Below, in pieces: positions 21,779 to 32,950 of a stretch of DNA of 64,000 nt (its first letter is position 1; every line of letters starts with the position of its first letter). The notes beneath the pieces were generated by a model, which saw nothing but the letters and a program-made list of their open reading frames with translations, was not told the origin of the DNA and ran no database searches. This DNA comes from Alopecurus myosuroides (taxonomy: Eukaryota; Streptophyta; Magnoliopsida; Poales; Poaceae). The stretch lies in NCBI GenBank assembly GCA_028641055.1, contig CM054062.1, forward strand, positions 25,596,037-25,660,036. Reading direction: 5' to 3'. The position numbers and the translations under genes are program-made.

Positions 21779-21858
21779 GAGAAGGGAAATATTCAGACAC
21801 TAAGGCAAAGAAAACACTGAGAAGGGAAATATTGAAAGACTAAGGCAAAGAAAATATT
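21779..21858. repeat. 40-bp tandem duplication in the MULE
   Basis: Units 21,779-21,818 and 21,819-21,858 both begin GAGAAGGGAAATATT and share the AAGGCAAAGAAAA core. The duplication sits just upstream of the transposase remnant, near the internal deletion joint. Confidence 0.85.
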
Positions 21859-22269
21859 TAGAATTGAAATCGTATGTACTAATTAAACAAGAACAATACA
21901 CCATGCGCCCGGGGGATATCATCAACCGTGTTCCACAACAAAAGAAGAAGGAGTCGATCATCCAACAAAGAACCCTAGCTAAACCCTGGTCCAAAACCAT
22001 GGCTGCAGCGGGCGAAAAGGCAGAAAACAGCAGGCGGCGACGAGAACAGGCCAGGGGAGGAAACGTACCATATTCAGGAGCTTCTTCGTCCCATCTACGT
22101 AGGTGTGGATCATGCGCCATCGACGATGTCAGCGGCGACGACATCGTCCGCGTCTCCCTTTCCTTTTTCGTGGGCGGTCAGGGCAAAAGGTTGGGACGAA
22201 GCGACCAGGACAGAATTATGAGGGTACGTGGTTTCAGGCGTCCAAGGACTCAAATACTAGATCGGAACA

Positions 22270-22490
22270 AACCAGGGACTATAAAGAAAAAGCGTCTGAC
22301 CCCACTAATGCCACGCTGGAAGCGCATGTGCATTTCGGACTAAAACGAGTTGTTTCACACACGCATGAGGAGTTTATGTACCGCGGCATCACATCATGTG
22401 AGTTCTTGTATGAAAATGCACATCACGGACAAGTTTGTGTATCCCCGTGTAATTACCTCGATTTTAAATCTATGGTCTTCAACCCCTAGA
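22270..22490. repeat. Candidate right terminal inverted repeat of the MULE
   Basis: Read on -, the stretch contains CGAGGTAATTACACGG and CATTTTCATACAAGAACTC, the style of grass MULE long TIRs as I remember them. The partner TIR is outside the window, so this is inference. Confidence 0.35.
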
Positions 22491-22960
22491 TGGCAACACT
22501 CCCAGATTTCCATGCCCTTTCTTCTCTCGAGAACACTACTGCACGTATGACACTTTTATGTCCGACATGCGTACGATGCTTGATCCTATGGTCCGGTGGG
22601 TTTTGCTAGCTTTGAGCGATGGTCAGATGCACTGTGTCGTACAAATATCGTACCCACTGTGTCGTACGTATAGCAATGCTCTATCTCCTTTATACTATCT
22701 CTGGCAAGGAATAAATATGCACGAAATTAATTGGTGAAGGAATACGAGTGGACGTGTGTGCCTACAAATACCTCACCTCTGGCCTTGATGTTTAAGTGAG
22801 GATCAATAATACCATCTTCGTTTTTGTTTTCATGATTGTTGATTTTTGGCGACGGTGATCACGGCGACATGCGGAGTGATGGTGTGACATGTCCGCGGAT
22901 CAGGCCGAGGTGAGCGACCATGCGGCTTGTCTCATGCTTGGTTATTAGTACATAAGTTGA
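22491..22960. other. Unassigned DNA between MULE and CACTA
   Basis: This holds about 470 bp with a local repeat of CACTGTGTCGTAC (about 22,630-22,670). It has no coding or transposon features I recognise. Its last bases, TGA (22,958-22,960), would be the CACTA target duplication. Confidence 0.4.
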
Positions 22961-23175
22961 CACTAGTGGGGAACAAGGCATTAGCCCCGGTTGGGATAAG
23001 CCTTATGCCCCGACTTCCCAACCGGGTTTGCCAAACCCGTCCTAAAGGCCCCCTAATGCCCCGGTGGGCTTACCAACTGGGGTAAAAGGAGTGAACACGT
23101 GGGCTCTGCTCAGCGAGCAGGCCGGCGCCTATTTTCCCCGGTTGGTAACACTAACCAGGGCAAAAGGTTCTCTGT
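22961..23175. repeat. CACTA terminal and subterminal repeats
   Basis: TIR CACTAGTGGGGAACAAGG is followed by inverted and direct copies of the CCCCGGTTGG / CCAACCGGG core. These are the expected transposase-binding sites. Confidence 0.85.
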
Positions 23176-23518
23176 TTTTTTTTCTGTTTTCCTGTTCTCT
23201 GCAGAAGATTAGAAATTCTATTTTTCTTCAATGGCACGAATACTTCAAGTGCACTAATACTTCAAGTGCATTACTTCAAGTGCACTAAAAATTCAATGAT
23301 CTTTTAAATAACAAACATTTATAGTAAAAAAGATGAAAAATTGTCGAACAAAAACACAGATGAAAACCAACAATAACATAAACATATAGTCTGCCACGAA
23401 TACAAATATTTTTCGACACGATGACATAATTAAACATAGTACGACACGAACATAGTATGACACAAACATAGTACGACATATACATAGAGCGACATAAGCA
23501 TAGAGCGACACAAACATA

Positions 23519-24266
23519 CTACGCCTCTGCGTCAGAGGCAGCCTTGCCCGAGCTAGACTCGCCGGAGTTAGACTCGTGAGGCTCGGAAGCGGAGCTGCTG
23601 TCAGACGAGCTATCCTGGCAGCAACAGGGGCGGACTAGGGTGCCGTCGAAGATCTTCACCTCCGGCACGTCGTCCTCCGTGTCATCGTTGATGTACCTGA
23701 ATGTGAGCATGTTGGCCACATCCAGGTTGTACATGCGTTGGAACTGCCCCCACCCATGTCGCAGGTAGAGGTCATCGTCACATCGCTGCAGGACCACGTG
23801 AAAGGGCCCGTTGTGGCAGCCTTCCAACTGGAGGCTGAACCTAAAGGGACCGCCGCGCTCGAGGAGGATCTCCGATATCTTATGCGGCAGACGAAGTCTG
23901 TTCCGCAGTGGGTGGAACAGGTGGACGTAGAACTCCGTTAGTCGGAGACCGTCATCCTCCTCCTCCTCCGCCGCCGCAGCCTCCTCCGTTGCAGCAACAG
24001 CGCCGCGCCGTGCACTGCGTGATGCCTCCCGTGAGCGCGTGCTGCCCCTCGTGCAGCGCGTGCTGCCCCTGTGCTCCGCGTCCACGTCCACGAGCTGGAG
24101 GCGCCGCTTCCTCCTCCTTGATGGATACGCTGCCACCACGTCCACGCGCTGTACACGATCCACGTGGACGTCCACGTTCACCACGTGGTACGACTATGTT
24201 TTCTTCAACGCTGACGGCGCCGCGCCCACCGACAACACGCACACTGCGTCGTGGAGCTCTCGCCAT
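23519..24266 (-). pseudogene. CACTA-borne ORF with B3-like DNA-binding domain
   Basis: An ATG at 24,264-24,266 opens a basic, Arg/Gly-rich N-terminus (MARAPRRSVRV). This frame and the one holding the C-terminal two thirds differ, so a frameshift is implied near the CCT/CCG run at about 23,953-23,990. The downstream part, in the 221-codon frame ending at 23,519, has at residues about 83-180 the pattern of a plant B3 fold: FYVHLFHPLRNRLRLP, PFRFSLQL, FHVVLQ, LYLRHGWGQF, LDVANMLTFRY, EVKIFDG. An acidic Ser-rich tail follows. Known B3 proteins bind DNA; binding of the subterminal repeats is inference. It could instead be a captured host transcription-factor fragment. Confidence 0.6.
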
Positions 24267-24833
24267 GGCTACAAAAATGTATAACATCATAAGTAATTGT
24301 CATAGTCGCACTAACTAATAGCATCCATTTCATCAGTTCGCAGCAATTGCATATAATCTAACCAAAATATAGCTAATAGCATCCATTTCATCAAAATTGC
24401 TGCAAATTTCATCAATTTCCTCCAAACCTCTAAATAATTTTTTGTGAAGTTGGACCATTTTGTGCTTGTTACGAGGTAGTACACGTGATGGTGATGCGGG
24501 GGGAGGAAGAGTTTTTGGACATCTTTAAAACTAAACAAAATCATATATGTAATATAGTGAGATCCGAAAAAATTGGACCCTTTTGTGCACATCCATAACG
24601 GCGACATTCTTTATAACCCCGGACGGGATTTCTGAGGAATATCACCATTACGAATATGCACCAAAGGGTTCAACTTCGTTCGGATCTCACCAACCATATA
24701 ATATTACATATGTGACATTATTTAGTTTCAAACAAGTCCAGAAACCCTCGTATTCCTTTCCCCGGATCACCACCGCCTGTAGTACCTCCTCTTAACAGGA
24801 ACAAGATGGTCATCGGTTTGTGTGCCTCATACT

Positions 24834-25085
24834 TAAATAGCTAATGTACTGAAATAACTAATATACTAATAAAATAGCTAATGGTACTAAAATATGCCTC
24901 TAGCTAATAGCTAATGGTACTTATAGCTAATAGCTAATGGTACTAACAAAAAAAAAGCTAATAGCTAATGGTACTACGAAAAAAATGGTACTTATAGCTA
25001 ATAGCTAATAGTACTAAGAAAAAAATAGCTAATAGCTATAATTGTACTAAGAAAAAGAAAAAATGGTCCTAAAAAATAGCTAAGT
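24834..25085. repeat. AT-rich minisatellite based on AGCTAATAGCTAATGGTACT
   Basis: About 250 bp of irregular copies of (T)AGCTAA and AATGGTACTA with A-runs between them, inside the CACTA. It has no coding potential. Confidence 0.85.
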
Positions 25086-25313
25086 CTAAAACCTAAATTT
25101 TTTCTAAGTCCAAGACCTAAATTTTTTCCTCTAAACCTCTAACTAATTTTTTTCTCTCCAAGTGATATAATACCTAAACCATTTTTTTTTCTCTCTAAGT
25201 GAGCTAATGGTACTAACACTACCTAATACTAACAGCACCATATTACTAACAGTGCTAATTTAACACCAATATTAATCTAACACCAATACTAACAATGTAA
25301 TTAAATTAATTAA
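25086..25313. other. AT-rich CACTA spacer
   Basis: Low-complexity A/T-rich DNA with CTAAATTTTTTC-type repeats and short AACACCAATA repeats. I see no gene. Confidence 0.5.
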
Positions 25314-25640
25314 CTAAAAAATTATAATTGTGGAGGAGGAGGGCACGGCGGTAAGGAGGTGATCTCCACCTCGAGGAGGAGGGCACGGCGGCGAGGAGGA
25401 GGGCTTGGGCGCGGGAGGAGGCGAGGAGGCCGCCGGCGATCTCGGGCGGCGCGGAGGAGAGGACGGGCGGCGCGGAAGGAGGCGAGGAGGCCGACAGAGG
25501 AGGACAGGCGGCGCGGGCGTAGAGGAGCGGCGGCGAGGATCCCCGGCGGCGAAAATCGGGCAGCCTAACGGCGTCGTTCTGGTTCTCATCATCGGGGACT
25601 TAGGAATTCTGCGCCTTCGCCCGGTTGCTCCGCCCGGGGT
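25314..25640 (-). promoter_or_regulatory. GC-rich transcription-start-like block in the CACTA
   Basis: On - a TATATAA box (complement of about 25,632-25,638) lies about 50 bp upstream of an ATG (at about 25,592) that opens a Pro/Arg/Ser-rich frame to 25,314. The strand is strongly purine/pyrimidine biased (GGAGGCG repeats). Its position, between subterminal-type repeats and the B3-like ORF on the same strand, suggests it is the promoter and first exon of that gene. No splice junction is proven. Confidence 0.4.
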
Positions 25641-25644
25641 TATA

Positions 25645-25815
25645 TAGGCGGGGGTCTTTTGCCCCGGTTGGTAATATGAACCGGGGCAAAAGGTTTTCTT
25701 TGCCCCGGTTCGTGTTACCAACCGGGGCAAAAGGAGGGGAGGTGGGCCCTCGTTTTCCCGCACACCTCCCCCCTTTTGCCCCGGTTGGTAACACGAACCG
25801 GGGCAAAAGGCCCAA
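25645..25815. repeat. Internal array of CACTA subterminal-type repeats
   Basis: Alternating TTGCCCCGGTT and AACCGGGGCAAAAGG arms make several near-palindromes (for example 25,659-25,692 and 25,700-25,732). They match the repeats beside the TIR 2.6 kb away, but no TIR follows here. Confidence 0.85.
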
Positions 25816-26332
25816 ATTTTCGTTTTTTCTGTCCTGCCGCCATTTTTTTCCTGCCTCGTTTCAAATATTTTTTCAAATGTTTTTTAAAATACATTACAAA
25901 TGATTTTGAATTAGGAGAAACTTTCAATATAAAATGTGTTTAAAATTACACAAACATTTCGAATACATTTTCTGTTTTAGAAAATATTATTCTAACTATT
26001 TAAACTAGTAACAATTTTTTAATTTTCAAACATTTTCAAAAACCTAGTTTATGAATGGTTTTGAATTTGGAGAAACTTTCAATATGAAAAGTGTTAAAAA
26101 TTGCATAAACATTTAAAATACATTTTTTGTTTTAAAAAATAATTATTCTAACTATTTAAACAAGTAACAATTTTTAATACGTCATCCACAGCAGGAAGAA
26201 GAAGAGGAAGAGATCTGTAATGTTTTCACACATGATATGGATAATATGTAATGTTGTATACATTATTACAAAATAGTCTAGCAATATTACATGAACAATG
26301 AAGGTTTAATACATTATCACCAACTAGTGTCA
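25816..26332. other. AT-rich stretch downstream of the transposase
   Basis: Contains two diverged direct repeats of about 110 bp (around 25,895-26,015 and 26,050-26,175: both hold TTTTGAATT-GGAGAAACTTTCAATAT-like phrases). No gene. Confidence 0.5.
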
Positions 26333-27621
26333 TCATTGTTTACTTTTCTTTAGTAGCCATGGAGCATCTTCATTATTTAACGCGATGTTTAGGTCAGTTT
26401 TCACTCTGAAGGGTGGAATTTCTTCAAAGTTATTATAATCTTCTGACATGTCTGTCCTGTCCTCCACTCCCACAATGTTTCTTTTCCCTGAAAGATCTAT
26501 GTGTCGATTCGGCTCACCGCATGATGTACTAGAATTCTTATTTTTTATTTTCCTTGGTTGGGTAGACATGTCCTTCACATAGAAAACTTGAGCCACATCT
26601 TTGGCTAGGACGAATGGTTCGTTTCTATACCCAAGATTGTTGAGATCCACTGTTGTCATTCCGTACTGCTGGTCTACCTTTACTCCTGTCATCTTGACCC
26701 ATTTGCACCGAAACAGAGGGACCTTAAAATTAGGTCCATAGTCAAGTTCCCATATCTCCTATATGTAACCATAGTGTGTGTCCTTTTTCCCATTGTATCC
26801 GGTTGCATCGAAACGGACACCACTATTCTGGTTGGTGCTCTTTTTATCTTGTGCGATCGTGTAATATGTATTCCCATTTATCTTGGACCCTTGGAAAGTC
26901 AGTACAATCGAAGATGGTGACCTGGCCAACAAGTAGAACTGATCTCCAACTATGTTGTTATTCATGAGTTTTGTCTGCAACCAGGCGCTGAAACTATCCA
27001 TGTGTTTATCATTAATCAAGGATTCAGACATGCCCTGGTTTTTGGTCCGTATAATATTCTTGTGTTCCTCGATATAAGGAGCAACGAAGGTGGACATTTG
27101 TAGAACTGTGTAGTGTGCTTTAGTGAAAGAATGTCCATCCATAAATATCTTTACTTTCCTTCCTAGCGTGCCTTTTCCACTCATTCTTCCCTCATGCCGC
27201 GATTCGGGAACACGAATCAACTTAAGGTCTAGAAGAAAGTCAACACAGAACTCAATTACCTCCTCTGTTCCATAACCCTTGGAGATGCTTCCTTGTGGCC
27301 TAGCACGGTTGTGAACATATTTATTTAAGACTCCCATGAACCTCTCAAAGGGGAACATATTGTGTAGAAACACATGACCGAGAATGGTAATCTCTTTGAC
27401 TAGGTGAAATAGGAGGTGTGTCATAATATTGAAGAAGGATGGTGGGTACACCAACTCGAAGCTGACAAGACACTGGACCACATCTGTCTGTAACGCTGAT
27501 AGACTTTCTGGATTGATTACCTTGTGAGAAATTGCATTGAGGAATGCACATAACTTCACAATGGGTAGTCGAACATTTTCTGGTAGAATCCCTCTCAACG
27601 CAATCGGAAGCAATTGTGTCA
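26333..27621 (-). pseudogene. TNP2-type CACTA transposase, C-terminal part
   Basis: The frame enters from the retrotransposon junction at 27,621. It covers a DUF4218-like region (IVKLCAFLNAI, DVVQCLVSFELVYPPSFFNIM, HNMFPFERFMG) and then a DUF4216-like C-terminal region (GVRFDATGYNG, FKVPLFRCKWV, EPFVLAKDVAQVFYVKD). One in-frame stop at 26,759-26,761 breaks it, after which the same frame runs to a stop at 26,333. CACTA transposases bind terminal repeats and cut the element out. The rest of this gene is at 39,511-40,645. Together they show nonsense and frameshift damage plus the 11.9 kb insertion. Confidence 0.9.
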
Positions 27622-30600
27622 TGTAGCATCCCAACTTTTAATAAAGATGGAATACATGTGTTATTGTGCTAGTCCCTGGATCAATTGCTAGCACCACAGT
27701 ACAAAATGAAATATCATGCAAATGCATCAAATTCTATTAAATCGCATGATCCAGTCTTTACAAAATAGGATTACAACTTGCATAGTCTTAGAAGACTAGC
27801 AGAAAAGAAAGAAATACAACGGAAAACTAGGTACAACATTGAGCCCATCTTCTTCATGTGCCACAGGCAAAACATGTTGGCGATAGTCTCGAGATCCTAA
27901 ACGAAATCCTCACTCGTCTTCAGAAATATCTGCAATATGGAATATGCAGCCACAAGGGAGTCAATACAATTTAATGTATTGGCAAGTAACACTATGGTGG
28001 ATATAAATGGCAAGACTAATACTACATGCTTATTTGGCTGAGTGGAGTTTTGGCTAAGTTTGCATAAAGCCAGTTTTCTCCTATCACTTTTGTAAAACAA
28101 ACTTTTCTTTTCAAAAGGGTGGCAACTTTGGATTAAGATCCAAGCACCACAATACTGTTCACTTGATCAAAATTTTACTTATTGAAATTGATGATGAGAT
28201 TCTTCCGTCAATCCTTGTCCAGCTGCTCATAGTTGTCCATAACCGGGGACACGGCTAAGATCTTAGTTTGTTGACTCTGCAGAGTTTGTGCACTTTCACC
28301 TTCAGACTCAAATCAGCCCAAACATCCTATACACCCTGAGTGCATTAAGGAAAGGAGAAGATTGAGACGAGATCTTTCAGAAGAAATTCCACCACCGTTT
28401 GGCTTACCCGTTCCACCTATAATTATGCTACATCTGCTTGTAAGCCTAGTGAGTTCATTCAACTTAGTTGATCAAGACAGAGCCCATATGACTAAAGGCT
28501 GCACGGGAAGCTACTAAACTTAGAAGGACATGGTAATCTCTTTGTTCCTGGGTGGCCATCCTCAAGTGACAACCTCAAGTGGAATAACCCTTAAACAAGG
28601 GCCCTGAGGCAACACTCAACATAAACCAGTCTTACCACTTCCACCCAGGTGGTTCATTCATTAGTTATACTTAGAATTTTTCCTCAACATCTAGTAAAAC
28701 AATTTGTAACATTGCATAGCACCTAGTAAATTCTAAGGCTATCAAAATAACAAGGTAAAAGGGATGGCTACACACTACTGGGATAATAGCATAGCATAGT
28801 ATAACTTAGTAAAATTTCCTATCATGCATACTACTCAAAATCAACTAATGCATATAGAAAATAATGGGTAGTTGATGGTGTGTTACTTGCCTTGTTGAAA
28901 TTGGTGAAGATATTCACATTCTCTTCACAAAAGATCGTTTCTCTCCGTGCAATCTATTCATTGAAAACACAATAACAAAATAAACAAACATGCTAGTAAG
29001 CAAACATACGAGTGTAGAGAACATACATAGCAACTAACATATCAAAAGGGGCTTAACCAAGTTGGTTAGGACAAGGTCTAGGTTTGAGTTAAAAGATTCA
29101 TTCTCTAGTGGTCTCATTCTTGTTAAGGAAATTCCAATGGTTTACTTGGGAAGGACTAGGTTGAGCTTGATGTGATCTAACTTTATTATAACCATACTTG
29201 TCGAGGAAGTTCCAAGAGTTCACTTAGAATAAACATATTACTTCTTCAACTAAAGTAATACATGCAAACACTTGGTCATATTCACCTTCAAAAATATTTG
29301 AGTGACTATGTTAGTATTTTCCATTGTGGTTAGGGTAGGTCTACTAACTTCATCATCAAAGGGAAATATATTACTAAGTCTTGGGTTTTCCATTTGGGTC
29401 AATGGTTGGACAAAAATAACTTGTTACTCTCCAACTTGGGTGGATTGCTTCTAGTCCTCATGTGATTGCCTTCTTGAAGATCATCATCATGCCATCTAAG
29501 TTGCTTCCTTCCTTGGTGTGGTGCTTCTCTTGGTCTTGATAAATTCTTCTGGGCTTTCACTTCACTAATTGGTTTGGGTATGGGATGGGCACAAAATACC
29601 ACTAAGTCAAGAGAAAGAAAATAGGAAGAAAGATTAGAAAGAGAGAGGGAGATGCTTTCTTCTGAATTTCTTCACACTTGTATTTCCTTGAGTTTCTTCT
29701 AGGTGTGGACTCCAAGTATTTTCTTCAACTTCTTCATTGATCTTCCTTGTAGCTCTTCATGTTGCCACCAAGTTGATATTGAAGTTTCATTCTTGTGCTT
29801 GAGTCTTGATCTCCATTTTGCTGACTTGGTGAATTCTTGAAGCAAGAATGGGAGAATGGAGAAGTAGATAGAATACTAAGGTGCTAGTGTTTGAGGTTCA
29901 CTACTTGGTGATTTTAGGGACTTGGTCTTGGATCCAAAAATGGCCACAACAAACAATGGTAGAAAGAATACAAACAAAATCTAAGGCATGATCAACTAGT
30001 GGTTCACTAAGATGAAGTTTTGGTCCAACTTACAAGGGAATGGTTCAAAGTTGTCCAAAAGGTTTAGGTACTAATATCTCTGGTTTAAGGTTACCAAATG
30101 GAGCAATTTTGCAAAAGGAACTATATTGAAATTATTTATAGAAATTAATCTATGTCAAAAATACTAAAATAGACAACTAAATTCTAAATTCAATTCTAAT
30201 TTGTTCAAATATTATTTTGGGACAGAGGATATGAAAGTACACATCCTAAGGTTTCCAAATATAGTTTATTTGCAATTTTTGGATTTGTAGAATTTGAATT
30301 ATGCCAAATTTCATCAAACAAGCATATTTGAAATTGAACAATTTTAAGTTTGTCAAATTTGAATTTGGCCAGTGCCAAAAGTTTCTAGATGTCAAGGGCT
30401 TTTAAAAAAGTCCAAGATTGTTAAATTTGGCTAAGTGGTTGAAAAGATACAATAGATCTAAGATGCAGGGACTTTTCTGTAAAATTATTTTTCTATTTTT
30501 ATTCGGAATTAAAAATTAGAGACGGGCTGGGCTCAGATGGTTATCTGTCGCGCGGTGCAGCAGACAGGGAGTGGGCCTGGGCCGTTTACGCGCTGCGCTG

Positions 30601-32506
30601 GGCAACGGATAAGGACATAACGCGCGCTGACGCGGCGCAAATCTATTGGTCGATACCTCTTCGCATAAGTGGTTTAATCGTGGCCACCGGATCAAGATCT
30701 GAGGGACAGAAAGAGAGAGGGGCTTACCGCGGAGGTTAGGTCGCCGGAAAATGGCGAACGCGGCGGCGGGGTGCTCGGATTCTCACCGGAGTTGCCTTCC
30801 GGTGCCCTCCTTGCTCAACGGAGGTGACCACGAGGCGTGGGACAGCTCGGCGAGGAAGATGGTGGCCACCACGGCTCTCGTCGTTTCCCGAATCAACGGC
30901 GCAACGCGGATGGGGGCTTGACGGCGCCGGCGACCCTCGGATGTGCGCGGAGCTGCGGCAAAAAAATCGAACAAAATTCTTACGAGGTGCGCGGGGGCAA
31001 GGGAAAGGATAGGAGGAGGAAATCGGGGCCGATGACCTGCTGTAACTGCCGGAACGACGAAGAACGGCGGCGGAACCGTGGAACTCCGGCGAGAGATCTA
31101 GGTGGCCTCGGGTCACGATTTCAGGACGCAGAGGAGGGGAAAGGAAGAAGTGATCGGGGGCTATAAGGTGCGGGGTTAAGAGCAATCAATCCCGTGCTTA
31201 ATCGCGAGCATTCAACGCGAGTTAAATCGTGCGTTTCTTCGGTGCAGTAACGGAAGGAAGAAGACGATGATGACGTCATCATTTTTTTTTTAAATTCTGT
31301 TTTTCTTATTTCTCTTATAATTTCTGTTTTATAAATCCAAACAACCTCATTTAAATTTCAAAAAAATTGTAATTGAAATATCTACCAAATAGAAACATTA
31401 TTTTGATGTTTCCAACACAAATCATTTTTTTATATTTTGTAATTAAAATTAAATCACTAATAGTACTTAATGTATATTTTTAAATTAGAAAATTAATAAA
31501 ATGAGGTTTTGATTAAATAAAATTTCAGAGACTATAATATGGTTAATTACTATTTTCCAAAACCATTTCAACTTGTTTCCATGATTTAATAATTTATAAA
31601 TATGATGAAAACATCATAGTCACTTAATAGAAAATTTTCCTTATTTATTTGACTTGGGGTTTAATAAAAATAATGTGGTTTTCTCAAATGAAGATGTTGT
31701 TTTCCCAATTGAAAACATTAAACATGTCAATTATTATTTTTGAAACTCATTTCACATCATGTTTATATTTTATATTTTTAAGCTTTCAGTGATTTACTAA
31801 TAGTAACTTTATTCCATTTTAAAATTTAGAAAATAATAAATTGATGTTATTGTCTAAATAAAATATCAGAGACATTTTACAAGTCATATATTATTTTTGG
31901 AAGGCCATTTTTAAACCACTTTCACATTTTATAATTTTAGGAGTTGAAGGATCTACTAATAGTAACTTAATGCTATTTAATTAGTTCATATCAATTAATT
32001 ATTATTGTTGATCAATAAAATTTAGAATAAAACCATAAGTCATAATATTGTTTTCAAAACCTTTTGTTATGTTATTTTCAAAGCAATGCATTTCATTTTC
32101 ACCCCTTCATGTTTAAAACTTGGAATAACAACTAAAAGTTATTATTAAAACATTTTATTCTCATCAAATATTTTTGAGGCTTAGGACTTTATTAAGGGCT
32201 ATAAATCTTTTATTGTTGTTGCCATAAAATAATTTCAAGGTGATATTTGAATTGAAAACCTTTTATGTAATAAAGTTTGCTAAAGATAAAATGGTTTTCT
32301 TTATGTGAGAAAAATCATTTGAGAGGGTTTTAGGGTTTATGGAATAGAGGTTTAATGGATTCTTAATTTTAAATTTTCAATGAGTTATGTATGGTTTCCT
32401 TTTGTTTCTTGCATCTTATTTTATTTTTGGTGACTTGCATAACATGAAAACAAAAATTTTCAATTTTTAGTGATTTTTGGACTTTCCAAAAATCAGGGAT
32501 GTTACA
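27622..32506 (-). repeat. 3' LTR of the Tekay-type element
   Basis: On + it runs from TGTAGCATCCC to GGGATGTTACA. A GC-rich block at about 30,525-31,190 holds short frames on both strands that are identical or nearly so in the other LTR and show no known domain. Flanking parts are AT-rich. Confidence 0.95.
31269..31284. promoter_or_regulatory. Perfect palindrome with TGACGTCA core (LTR copy 1)
   Basis: ATGATGACGTCATCAT is a 16-bp perfect palindrome (the core TGACGTCA is at about 31,271-31,278). TGACGTCA is a strong bZIP (TGA/CRE-class) binding site. It lies just upstream, in the element's own direction, of the GC-rich block that probably contains the transcription start. Confidence 0.55.
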
Positions 32507-32950
32507 GACTACCACCCTTAAAAGAAATCTCGTCCCGAGATTTGGGAAGGCTAGAAAGAAAGATTGGGTAACTGGGCTCCAAAACAACTGGGTTACAGAA
32601 AAACTGGGTGGGCTACCACCCTTAAAAGAAGCTTTGGTGGGTAGTCTATTTTCATTAGATTGGAGTGTAGATTGATTCTAGATTAGCTTGAGTAGATCTT
32701 TCCTTTGTGGTGGAGGTGTAGACCAACATAGGTATGTTGGACTACCTTTGACACTGAGGGGTCACTCTTTGGGTCTAACAAAAGATCAAGTTGAGAGGGT
32801 TTCACAACATCATCTCATTATAATGGGAACACATTTCTCAGACATTCATTGTGGTTTATTGCACTATAAGAACTTCTAGGGAAAATAAATTTATTTTCAA
32901 CATGAAACTTTGCCTAAGATTCCTTCTTTCAGAAAGTCATGTTTCCTTCC
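32507..32950 (-). other. Tekay internal 3' end with duplicated polypurine tract
   Basis: The functional-position PPT is at about 32,509-32,524 (on + CTACCACCCTTAAAAG), followed by AATCTCGTCCCGAGATT. A second identical PPT core occurs about 104 bp further in (32,613-32,630). The remainder is noncoding to the gag remnant. Confidence 0.7.

Larger units (their letters stand above)
20019..22490 (-). mobile_element. MULE, right part (boundary approximate)
   Basis: This part contains the C-terminal half of a mudrA-like transposase on -, a short 5' region, and a terminal region. The end at about 22,490 is inferred from sequence style (a candidate TIR at 22,270-22,490), because the left TIR is outside the window and no target duplication can be checked. 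Confidence 0.55.

Noticed and set aside
21864..22489. Plus-strand frames over the MULE 5' region
   Set aside because: They run antisense to the transposase leader and into the candidate TIR; no domain.
23285..23517. Small frames on - rich in Val/Cys/Tyr
   Set aside because: They come from a CGACACAAACATAGTA-type repeat beside the CACTA end and are not genes.
22961..25815. A complete 2.9 kb mini-CACTA
   Set aside because: Subterminal-type repeats occur at both sides but no matching TIR or TSD follows 25,815, and transposase sequence in the same orientation continues beyond.
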